The notes under the pieces: model-generated
Database searches by the model: none
What the model was told of the DNA's origin: nothing
What the model saw: the letters and a program-made list of their open reading frames with translations, nothing else
NCBI GenBank assembly: GCA_902495265.1
Contig: CABUWR010000028.1
Location: 1 to 10,034 of the forward strand
Direction: 5' to 3'
DNA from: an uncultured Collinsella sp.
GTDB lineage: Bacteria > Actinomycetota > Coriobacteriia > Coriobacteriales > Coriobacteriaceae
DNA: 10,034 nucleotides
In this document: positions 1 through 5,705 of the stretch, in pieces
How the letters are laid out: every line of letters starts with the position of its first letter
Position numbering within the stretch: the stretch's first letter is position 1
Made by a program: the position numbers and the translations under genes

Positions 1-1
1 C

Positions 2-259
2 CCGGCACTGATTCTGGACGAGGCGACTTCCAACGTCGATACCCGTACCGAGGAGCTCATTCAGCGCGCCATGGATGCGCTGATGCAGGGCCGCACCAGC
101 TTTGTCATCGCGCACCGCCTGTCCACGATCCGCAACGCCGACGTGATCTTGGTGATTCGCGACGGCGACATCGTCGAGAAGGGCACGCACGACGAGCTGC
201 TCGCCCAGGGCGGCTTCTACGCCGACCTGTACAACTCGCAGTTCGACGAGGCGGCGTAA
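2..259 (+). CDS. ABC exporter, C-terminal end of the nucleotide-binding domain (5' end outside window)
   Basis: This is the last 85 residues of an ABC transporter ATPase domain; the open frame runs in from the left edge and stops with TAA at 257-259. The visible part starts with a Walker B strand and D-loop ([11 protein letters not shown], residues 3-13) with the catalytic glutamate (E7) intact. The switch histidine lies in IAHRLSTI (H38). Next comes the usual tail of exporter-type domains, [17 protein letters not shown]. This arrangement is typical of half-transporters that fuse a six-helix membrane domain to the ATPase (multidrug, lipid or peptide exporters, MdlB/LmrCD-like). The membrane part is not in the window, so substrate and partner cannot be told. 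The intact glutamate means this is a catalytically competent site rather than the degenerate subunit of a heterodimer. A strong hairpin follows 30 bp downstream, so this is the end of its transcription unit. Confidence 0.93.
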   Translation, partial: PALILDEATSNVDTRTEELIQRAMDALMQGRTSFVIAHRLSTIRNADVILVIRDGDIVEKGTHDELLAQGGFYADLYNSQFDEAA

Positions 260-289
260 CAACCGGCGGCAAACAACCGCAATGCCAAG

Positions 290-329
290 AAAACGGGGGG
301 GCGCAGGACAACCTGCGCCCCCCCGTTTT
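290..329 (+). terminator. Perfect 18-bp bidirectional intrinsic terminator
   Basis: Arms 290-307 and 312-329 are exact reverse complements around the 4-nt loop ACAA. The stem has an uninterrupted G7/C7 run and is flanked by A4 on the left and T4 on the right, so it should work in both directions. It lies 30 bp after the stop of the ABC exporter gene. Confidence 0.9.
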
Positions 330-383
330 GTGTCCTTCGAGTCTCGAAACGCCTTCCCTGAGACCTCATTGACGACGCTTTCC

Positions 384-627
384 AGACCCCGTGGGCAAAA
401 AATGGCAAATATGAGTACTGTTACCCTTTTAGTAACAGCCAAAACCGCCCCAAACGACCTCCTTGCGGCCTCTATACGCCTTCAAATTAATCAAAACGCC
501 CGTTAGCGGGCTTCTGCGTGCCAACGTTGATGAACATATTTTTCACTTTGTCTATTATCTTGCTAGACTGATATGTTACTAGGTTAGCAACCGTACTCAT
601 ATTTGGCATTTTTTGCCCACAGGGTGT
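384..627. repeat. 47-bp inverted-repeat pair, MITE-like or structured intergenic element
   Basis: The sequence 391-437 recurs in inverted orientation at 574-620. I count 39 of 47 positions identical, starting GTGGGCAAAAAATG and ending TAGTAACA. Weaker similarity (A.ACCC) continues outward to about 384 and 627. The left copy contains a 7-bp hairpin (CTGTTAC 418-424 with GTAACAG 432-438). Between the arms lie 136 bp with a small GC hairpin (498-511, loop TTAG) and no credible gene. Short open frames across both arms on opposite strands read a similar peptide only because the DNA is repeated. No target-site duplication is visible and no transposase is present. It may be a miniature inverted-repeat element or a folded RNA. 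Confidence 0.7.
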
Positions 628-667
628 TTCCTGGGGAACCGACAATAGCCTTAGGGTCCCGCGCGAC

Positions 668-744
668 GCCACTCCCTCCCGGCATCCGCCGACGTTCCCC
701 CATATAAAACCTGCCAAAATAAACCTGTCCCTTTTGGCAGGTTT
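668..744 (-). repeat. Hairpin repeat element, copy 1 (CCTGTCCC loop)
   Basis: A 13-bp perfect stem (707-719 with 732-744, AAACCTGCCAAAA and its complement) encloses a 12-nt loop, TAAACCTGTCCC. Read on the minus strand, the stem-loop and the following bases match copy 2 at 2228-2304. After the stem, about 20 bases are well conserved (shared word AACGTC). About 12 unmatched bases follow, then a second conserved block, AGGGAGT.GC. It sits upstream of the DAHP synthase promoter, so it is not an attenuator for that gene. Confidence 0.75.
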
Positions 745-759
745 CGGGGCGGCGAGGGG

Positions 760-788
760 TTGCACTTTAGCGTGCGACAGCGGATAAT
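760..788 (+). promoter_or_regulatory. Sigma-70-type promoter of the DAHP synthase gene
   Basis: TTGCAC (760-765) is followed after 17 bp by GATAAT (783-788); four and five of six bases respectively match the housekeeping consensus. Transcription would start near 795, leaving a leader of about 48 nt before the ATG at 843. No terminator-like structure lies in that leader, so attenuation is not indicated. Confidence 0.6.
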
Positions 789-842
789 GCCGAGCACTCG
801 ACAATACGCTTATTGCTCTTTCTATAGATTGAGGAGGCCCCT

Positions 843-1874
843 ATGGCCATGGAATTCAAACGCAGGCTGCCGATCCCCATGGAGATCCGCGAGGAAATGC
901 CGCTTTCTGCCGAGCTTACCGCCAAAAAGCAGGCATTTGACGCCGAGGTCGCCAAAGTCTTTACCGGCGAGGACGCACGCAAGGTGCTCATCATCGGCCC
1001 GTGCTCTGCCGACCGCGAGGATTCGGTGCTTGAGTACATGAACCGACTGGCCAAGACCGCCGAGGAGGTCAAGGACAAGCTCATCATCATTCCGCGCGTC
1101 TACACCAACAAGCCGCGTACCAAGGGCACCGGCTACAAGGGTCTTCTGCACAACCCCGACCCCGAGGCTCCCGACGACCTGCTCGAGGGCGTCAAGGCCA
1201 TCCGCCATATGCACCTGCGCGTCATCGAGGAGACCGGCTTCTTTACCGCCGATGAGATGCTCTACCCGTCCAACTACCAGTACCTCGTCGACCTGCTGAG
1301 CTACGTCGCCGTGGGCGCACGCTCGGTCGAGAACCAGGAGCATCGCCTGGTGTCGAGCGGCATTTCGGTGCCCGTCGGCATGAAGAATCCCACTGCCGGC
1401 TCTACCACCGTTATGCTCAACTCCATTTACGCCGCGCAGGCGCACCAGAGCTTCATCTTCCGCAACTGGGAGGTCGAGTGCGACGGCAATCCGCTTGCAC
1501 ACGCCGTTATGCGTGGCTACATCGGTCTCGATGGGCGCACCTACCCCAACTACCACTACGAGCACCTCGAGCGCCTGGCCGAGCGCTACACCGAACACGC
1601 CGGCTATGCCAATCCGGCAGCGGTCATCGACTGCAACCACGACAACTCGGGCAAGCGCCCGCTGGAGCAGTATCGCATTTGCAAAGAGGTGCTCGACAGC
1701 TGCCGCCGCAACGAGTCCATCTCCAAGCTGGTCAAGGGCTTTATGATCGAGTCCTACCTGGAGGACGGCAACCAGCCGGTCGATGGCGGCGTCTTTGGCA
1801 AGTCCATCACCGACCCGTGCCTAGGCTGGGAAAAGACCGACTACCTCATCCACGAGATCGCGGAGCGGGTTTAG
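843..1874 (+). CDS. aroF: Class I 3-deoxy-7-phosphoheptulonate (DAHP) synthase
   Basis: The enzyme condenses phosphoenolpyruvate with erythrose 4-phosphate to DAHP, the first step of the shikimate pathway to aromatic amino acids, in the cytoplasm. The 343 residues match the AroF/G/H class in length and motif order. IGPCSADRED (51-60) carries the metal-ligand cysteine C54. RVYTNKPRTKG (85-95) and GARSVENQEHR (158-168) line the active site. IDCNHDNSGK (262-271) holds ligand H266, MIESYLEDGNQ (301-311) E303, and SITDPCLGWE (321-330) D324, so all four metal ligands are present. TADEMLYPSNYQYL (135-148) resembles the Gram-positive branch more than E. coli AroG. The start at 843 has GAGGAGG at 831-837, 5 nt upstream; M3 is a less likely start. 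The isozyme letter and the feedback inhibitor cannot be read from the sequence. It appears monocistronic, with its own promoter and downstream hairpins. Confidence 0.95.
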   Translation: MAMEFKRRLPIPMEIREEMPLSAELTAKKQAFDAEVAKVFTGEDARKVLIIGPCSADREDSVLEYMNRLAKTAEEVKDKLIIIPRVYTNKPRTKGTGYKGLLHNPDPEAPDDLLEGVKAIRHMHLRVIEETGFFTADEMLYPSNYQYLVDLLSYVAVGARSVENQEHRLVSSGISVPVGMKNPTAGSTTVMLNSIYAAQAHQSFIFRNWEVECDGNPLAHAVMRGYIGLDGRTYPNYHYEHLERLAERYTEHAGYANPAAVIDCNHDNSGKRPLEQYRICKEVLDSCRRNESISKLVKGFMIESYLEDGNQPVDGGVFGKSITDPCLGWEKTDYLIHEIAERV

Positions 1875-1947
1875 TTACGCGGTTTTACCAAACCGCGTAA
1901 CGGCTCGAGGCTGCGCCTTTGGTTCCGCCGTTCTAACGAACGGCGGA
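1874..1947 (+). terminator. Two consecutive hairpins after the DAHP synthase gene
   Basis: A perfect 12-bp stem (1874-1885 with 1890-1901, loop TACC) starts on the last base of the stop codon. A 9-bp stem follows (1924-1932 with 1939-1947, loop CTAACG). Neither is followed by a T-run, so they may halt or stabilise the transcript rather than act as textbook terminators; the larger fold-back at 1962-2060 may complete the job. Confidence 0.5.
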
Positions 1948-1961
1948 CCGCTCGACGCTAC

Positions 1962-2060
1962 AAACGCCCCTAAGCGAGCAATCTGACGTTCAATCGTCGG
2001 TTGCGTACCAAAGTACGCTTCCCTCCTCTTTCACGTCACCTTGCTCGCTTAGGGGCGTTT
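1962..2060. repeat. Nested fold-back, 20-bp perfect outer arms
   Basis: Outer arms 1962-1981 and 2041-2060 are exact reverse complements. Inside them, TGACGT (1984-1989) pairs with ACGTCA (2033-2038). In the centre, GCGTAC (2003-2008) pairs with GTACGC (2013-2018) around CAAA. The right arm ends in GGGGCGTTTT, so it can act as a terminator for the DAHP synthase transcript. The long enclosed spacer is unusual for a simple terminator. Confidence 0.65.
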
Positions 2061-2103
2061 TCGCTGACTTATGCTCAACCTACGATAATTCCAAACTGGG
2101 TGA

Positions 2104-2136
2104 GTTACTCACTGTAGCGGGTGGCTATGGCGGCTC
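2104..2136 (-). pseudogene. Remnant of the 3' end of a permease gene (duplicate of 2559-2591)
   Basis: These 33 bases match the end of the neighbouring permease gene at 32 positions. Read on the minus strand, they give the same last ten residues and stop (AAIATRYSE preceded by part of an Arg codon). The single difference is a synonymous AGC-to-AGT change. Immediately upstream in that frame is TGA where the intact gene has CGA, and similarity ends there. It is either the last scrap of a deleted tandem permease paralogue or a small duplication. A palindromic element starts within 5 bp. Confidence 0.6.
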
Positions 2137-2140
2137 AGGG

Positions 2141-2198
2141 GTAGTCATTGGGGACGTTCTTGTTTGACTAGTCGTTTAAGAACGTCCCCAATGACTAC
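2141..2198. repeat. 21-bp perfect palindrome with 16-nt loop
   Basis: Arms 2141-2161 and 2178-2198 are exact reverse complements; the stem includes CATTGGGGACGTTCTT. The 16-nt loop holds the palindrome GACTAGTC. There is no T-run on either side, so a pure terminator role is doubtful. The GGGGAC word and stem-loop form resemble the REP-type palindromes mobilised by REP-associated tyrosine transposases in other bacteria; that assignment is inference. Confidence 0.65.
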
Positions 2199-2227
2199 AA
2201 GCCGCACCGCCCGCCGTTCAGCTGAAA

Positions 2228-2304
2228 CCACCTGCCAAAAAGGGACAGGTTTATTTTGGCAGGTTTTATCTGGGCAAACGTCCAAACCGACGTAAGGGAG
2301 TTGC
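2228..2304 (+). repeat. Hairpin repeat element, copy 2 (GGGACAGG loop)
   Basis: An 11-bp stem (2230-2240 with 2254-2264) encloses the loop AGGGACAGGTTTA. Loop and stem are nearly identical to copy 1 (668-744) in inverted orientation. The downstream block with AACGTC and AGGGAGTTGC is also shared. The two copies flank the DAHP synthase gene head to head, about 1.5 kb apart. Confidence 0.72.
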
Positions 2305-2336
2305 CTTCCCTCGTGACGGTCTTCTAGCAGAAAAAC

Positions 2337-2457
2337 CAAGTGAGTAGGCTTTTTGCAGGAGGCCAAGCACGCCCCAAAACGCCACAGTTCTGACCTGCAG
2401 TTTTATAGATCATTTGTCACGATGTGCTCGGCAAGTTCAAAAAAGTCTACTCACTTG
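2337..2457. repeat. Imperfect nested fold-back with CTACTCACTTG arms
   Basis: The left arm 2337-2355 (CAAGTGAGTAGGCTTTTTG) pairs with 2438-2457 with one indel and one G-T pair. Further in, GCCAAGCAC (2362-2370) pairs with GTGCTCGGC (2424-2432) with one mismatch. About 53 bases remain in the centre. No gene is supported here. It could be a structured RNA or a degenerate repeat element. Confidence 0.5.
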
Positions 2458-2485
2458 CATCCGAGACACCCCCAGATAGGCAAAA

Positions 2486-2522
2486 ACCGCCGCGAAAGGG
2501 CCCCTGGTTCCTTCGCGGCGGT
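2486..2522 (-). terminator. Intrinsic terminator of the Bce-type transporter operon
   Basis: ACCGCCGCGAA (2486-2496) pairs with TTCGCGGCGGT (2512-2522), extended by GG/CC across one bulged A. Read on the minus strand, the stem is followed by TTTTTGCC, giving the T-run. It lies about 37 bp past the permease stop codon. Confidence 0.8.
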
Positions 2523-2559
2523 CATACGCCTCTGATTTTGCGACGATTTTGCCCGCTTG

Positions 2560-4782
2560 TTACTCGCTGTAGCGGGTGGCTATGGCGGCTCGCACCATGC
2601 CGGTGCTCATGAGGTAGGTCACCAGGAAGTAGCCACCGTATGCTGCCAGGAAGATTGCACAGGTGAGGCCCACGGTGCCGCCGATGCTCATATTTCCGAA
2701 AATGCTCACCAGCTCGATGATCACCTTAAGTGCCACAAAGGAGTGCGCCAGACCCACTGCCAGCGGGAACAGGAAGAATACCGCTTGCTGCGCCATCACC
2801 GAATGGCGAATCTGGCGGTCCTCACAGCCGATCTGTGCCAGCACACGATAGCTGCGGCTGCCGTCGGCCACGTTGGAGAGTTGCTGGATCGACAGAATCG
2901 CCGCGCATGCAACGACCAATACAAAGCCGATGTAGATGGCTAGGTAGCTAATAAGACCGTTCATTTGCGCTGCTTGCGCGTACATCTCGGAGCGTGTGAT
3001 GAAGGTTCCCCACGACCCCGGCTCCTTGCCGTCAACGAGCAGATTGTCGAGCACAGTGTATTTAATACTCTCGTCTGCCTCGGTCGTATCCATCCCCTGT
3101 TTGTAGTTAACGAGCAGGCTACTGGAATACGGCTGCAGATTAAGTTGGGACAACAGCTCGTCGGCAACGACGACGGTACCCGGATTACTGCCCATCGCCG
3201 AGTTGGCGATGGCCGCCGCATCTTCGTCCGACTTATCGGTTGCGGGCTTGAGCGTATGCCCGCCCAAGCTAAGGGCATGGCCGCCAGCCATATACTTGGT
3301 GTACAGGTCGACCAGCTCGCCGCCCATATCACACGTGAGCAGATACTGGTCGTGACCGATGTGCACCGGCTCCTCGCCCATCATCTGACGCAGTTTGTTG
3401 TACTGGCTCGCCGGCGTCACAAACAGACCCATCGTATCGGCATTGCTACCCCCGAACGCCTTGGGAAGCTTTTCGCCCATGGCCTTGCACATTTCACTTG
3501 GAGTCACCGAAGGATCCGAACCGCCAAGCGGGTAACTCAGATACGAATCGATCTGCACATGCTCACCGGCAACATCGGCAATATTGACCTTCTTGCCGGT
3601 CTCGTCGTTGTTGTCCGCCGACTTGCCCTTACGATCGCCGTGCCATGGATCGCCGTGCCATGCGGAGTACAAATCGACCGTACTATCGGCCAGCACCATG
3701 CGATCGGCTTCAGACGGATTGATGTACTCTTTGTAGTAGTCGAGCGTATCGGGCGTGTAATAGACATACGTCTGTGACACGTCAACAGGGTTATAGCGCT
3801 CCAGGTTTTCGTTCATCACATTGGCAATCGACATACCGCACGTCACCGAGGTGATGGCCAAAAACAGGAGCATCGCGATGACGCCCATCGAAAAGCACAC
3901 CGTGTTGACCTTGGCCGCAAGCTGGCGCACGGTAAACATGTTGAGGCCGCGCCAATACACGCCCCGCAGGCTCTGCAGCAGCTTAATGAGCATGCCCGAG
4001 AGTCCCCAGAACAGGGCAAAGGTGCCCACGGTAACCATAGCGGTCGTAATGCCAAACTGGTTCATGGCCTCTTGCAGCTTGCTGTCCGTCGCGGTTAGCG
4101 GGAACCCATCACGTAGCAGACGGTAATAGGCCACGCCCACAAGCACCACGCCCACGGCAAAGATGGCAATCGCGATCCAGGGGTTGCGCGTCTTGATGCT
4201 CTCGTTGCGACGCTCGGCACCCATAAGCTCGATGAGTTTGGTACGACGCACGGCGCGAAGGTTCAGCAGTAGCGTGAGCACAAACATTACGAGCATGCAG
4301 GCAAGAGTCAGATTGAACGCATGCACCGAGAAAAAGAAGTGGAAATTGGCAATCTGTGTCTTAAAAAGCGAGGCCGTAAAGAACGTCATGAGCTGGGAGA
4401 GTCCCACACCCAGCACAATGCCGGCGACAAAGGCCACGACCGAGACAATCACCGTCTCGAGCGCCATGATCGTGGCGACGCGTCCGCGCCCCATGCCGAG
4501 CACCTGATACAGGCCAAACTCCTTCTTGCGGCGTTTCATGATGAAGTTATTGGCATACACCATCAAAAAGGCCATGACACCGGCCAAAAAGTACGTCAGG
4601 TCGCCGAGCATGCTGCCCATAACCTGCGCCAAGCCCTCTTCATCGATTCCGGCGATGTCGACCTGCATCGAGATGGTGTTAAAGGCATAGAAGACCGTGA
4701 CGCCCAGGGTGAGCGTCAAAAGGTAGACGAGGTAGTCGCGGCCGGCGCGGCGGACGTTACCCCAAGCGAGTTTACAGAGCAT
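2560..4782 (-). CDS. Bce-type (FtsX-family) ABC transporter permease
   Basis: This is the membrane subunit of a Bce-type ABC transporter, a family typically used to sense or remove cell-wall-active peptides. Counted from the ATG at 4782 it has 740 residues and begins LCKLAWGNVRRAGRDYLVYL, the usual start of BceB/YxdM-like proteins. I see ten likely membrane spans: seven in about residues 18-314, then three in about 608-726. An outside domain of roughly 290 residues lies between spans 7 and 8, where the ligand-sensing domain of this family sits; it appears longer than in BceB of Bacillus. The KRRKKEFGLYQVLGM stretch after span 2 is a cytoplasmic FtsX-type coupling segment. I chose ATG 4782 because GTGAGG lies 6 nt upstream; a GTG at 4794 would add MRAP but has no spaced binding site. 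The gene overlaps the ATPase gene by 11 nt. The substrate is not known. Confidence 0.88.
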   Translation of the reverse strand: MLCKLAWGNVRRAGRDYLVYLLTLTLGVTVFYAFNTISMQVDIAGIDEEGLAQVMGSMLGDLTYFLAGVMAFLMVYANNFIMKRRKKEFGLYQVLGMGRGRVATIMALETVIVSVVAFVAGIVLGVGLSQLMTFFTASLFKTQIANFHFFFSVHAFNLTLACMLVMFVLTLLLNLRAVRRTKLIELMGAERRNESIKTRNPWIAIAIFAVGVVLVGVAYYRLLRDGFPLTATDSKLQEAMNQFGITTAMVTVGTFALFWGLSGMLIKLLQSLRGVYWRGLNMFTVRQLAAKVNTVCFSMGVIAMLLFLAITSVTCGMSIANVMNENLERYNPVDVSQTYVYYTPDTLDYYKEYINPSEADRMVLADSTVDLYSAWHGDPWHGDRKGKSADNNDETGKKVNIADVAGEHVQIDSYLSYPLGGSDPSVTPSEMCKAMGEKLPKAFGGSNADTMGLFVTPASQYNKLRQMMGEEPVHIGHDQYLLTCDMGGELVDLYTKYMAGGHALSLGGHTLKPATDKSDEDAAAIANSAMGSNPGTVVVADELLSQLNLQPYSSSLLVNYKQGMDTTEADESIKYTVLDNLLVDGKEPGSWGTFITRSEMYAQAAQMNGLISYLAIYIGFVLVVACAAILSIQQLSNVADGSRSYRVLAQIGCEDRQIRHSVMAQQAVFFLFPLAVGLAHSFVALKVIIELVSIFGNMSIGGTVGLTCAIFLAAYGGYFLVTYLMSTGMVRAAIATRYSE
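3633..3662. repeat. 15-bp perfect tandem duplication inside the permease gene
   Basis: GATCGCCGTGCCATG occurs twice back to back (3633-3647 and 3648-3662). On the coding strand it gives WHGDPWHGD in the outside domain (about residues 375-383). The exact DNA identity of the two units suggests a recent slippage or duplication event. Confidence 0.85.
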
Positions 4783-5557
4783 CGGAGCCCTCACCGCCCA
4801 TCATGGCAACGACCTCCATGATGCGGTCGAAGAACTCTCGGCGGTCGGTGTCGCCGCGGCGCAGCTCGGTGAAGATCTTGCCGTCGCGGATAAACAGCAC
4901 ACGGCTCGTGTAGCTGGCGGCAAAGCTGTCGTGCGTGACCATGAGCACGGTGGCGCGTAGGCGGCGGTTAAGGGCCTCCAGGCTCTCGAGCAGCAGGCGA
5001 GCGCTCTTGGAATCGAGAGCGCCGGTGGGCTCGTCGGCCATGATCATGGTGGGGTCGGTGACGAGTGCACGAGCCGCGGCAACGCGCTGCTGCTGACCGC
5101 CGGACATCTGATAGGGATACTTGTCGAGCACCTGACTAATGGACAGACGCGCGGCCACATCCTGCACGCGGGTCGAGATCTCTGCCGAGTTTGTGCGGGC
5201 GATGGTGAGCGGCAGGGCGATGTTCTCGCGTGCCGTGAGCGTATCGAGCAGGTTGGAGTCCTGGAAGATAAAGCCGAGCTCCTCGCGGCGGAACTGCGAG
5301 AGCTTGGCCTGCTTCATGCGTGTTACGTCCTGCCCGTTGATGCGGATCGTGCCACTTGTGGCGCTATCGATGGTCGACACGCAGTTGAGCAACGTCGACT
5401 TGCCCGAGCCCGAAGCGCCCATGATGCCCACGAATTCGCCGCGGTTGACGGTAAAGTTGACGTCGTTGAGCGCGCGGGTCACGTTGCCCAGCGCTCCATA
5501 TACCTTTTCGAGATGTGCGACCTCCAGTACCGGGGTCGCCATGTGCGTGGTTTGCAT
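4772..5557 (-). CDS. Bce-type ABC transporter ATP-binding protein
   Basis: This is the 261-residue cytoplasmic ATPase that powers the permease encoded just downstream. All ABC motifs are present: Walker A GASGSGKST (47-55), Q-loop FQD (98-100), signature MSGGQQQR (151-158), Walker B MIMADEP (171-177), D-loop GALD (179-182) and switch histidine H209 in THD. The sequence matches the MacB/LolD/BceA branch, and pairing with a BceB-like permease points to the Bce type. The start at 5557 is supported by AAAGGA 6 nt upstream; M6 is a second option. No histidine kinase or response regulator gene lies beside the pair, although Bce transporters usually have one. It is transcribed away from the Nudix-Vsr gene, with 148 bp between the two starts. 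Confidence 0.93.
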   Translation of the reverse strand: MQTTHMATPVLEVAHLEKVYGALGNVTRALNDVNFTVNRGEFVGIMGASGSGKSTLLNCVSTIDSATSGTIRINGQDVTRMKQAKLSQFRREELGFIFQDSNLLDTLTARENIALPLTIARTNSAEISTRVQDVAARLSISQVLDKYPYQMSGGQQQRVAAARALVTDPTMIMADEPTGALDSKSARLLLESLEALNRRLRATVLMVTHDSFAASYTSRVLFIRDGKIFTELRRGDTDRREFFDRIMEVVAMMGGEGSDAL

Positions 5558-5630
5558 ACCGAGTCCTTTCTTGCGATTAGTCTACGGCATCTATAGTCGC
5601 AAGAAGACGAGTCGGCTACCATCGATATGG

Positions 5631-5658
5631 CTTACGCTTGCCTTACCGTTGTGTAAGG
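5631..5658. promoter_or_regulatory. Candidate operator in the divergent transporter / Nudix-Vsr region
   Basis: CTTACGCTTGC and CTTACCGTTGT lie in tandem with an 11-bp period (5631-5652), followed by GTAAGG (5653-5658). The last two make an inverted repeat, CCTTAC (5641-5646) with GTAAGG. Direct repeats near one helical turn are typical of OmpR-family response regulators, which usually control Bce transporters. I cannot place a convincing promoter hexamer pair here. Confidence 0.3.
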
Positions 5659-5705
5659 TACGAGTAGCTGCCCTGCCACGTGTTGATGTTGAGAGAGGAC
5701 TCCTG

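Noticed and set aside
384..627. Similar peptide stretches (MSTV...LVT) read from opposite strands, suggesting a small protein family.
   Set aside because: They come from the two arms of an inverted repeat; DNA identity explains the similarity, and no binding sites or consistent frames support coding.
620..665. AGGGTCCCGCGCG near 654-666, looking a little like a T-box specifier-domain end.
   Set aside because: The conserved T-box core (GGTGGNACCGCG) and stem I are absent, and the stretch lies upstream of the promoter, partly inside a repeat element.
787..1041. Open frame starting MPSTRQYAYCSFYRLRR just before the DAHP synthase, rich in aromatic residues, as a possible leader peptide for attenuation.
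   Set aside because: Its ATG lies inside the likely -10 box, so it would not be in the transcript; no terminator/antiterminator pair follows, and the rest of the frame only overlaps the DAHP synthase gene.
822..1640. Long minus-strand open frame antisense to the DAHP synthase gene.
   Set aside because: It is a high-GC shadow frame with no family similarity, and the plus strand encodes a complete enzyme.
5139..5705. In-frame upstream extension of the Nudix-Vsr gene by 189 codons.
   Set aside because: It overlaps the ATPase gene on the other strand, has no domain similarity, and a good ribosome binding site precedes the TTG at 5706.
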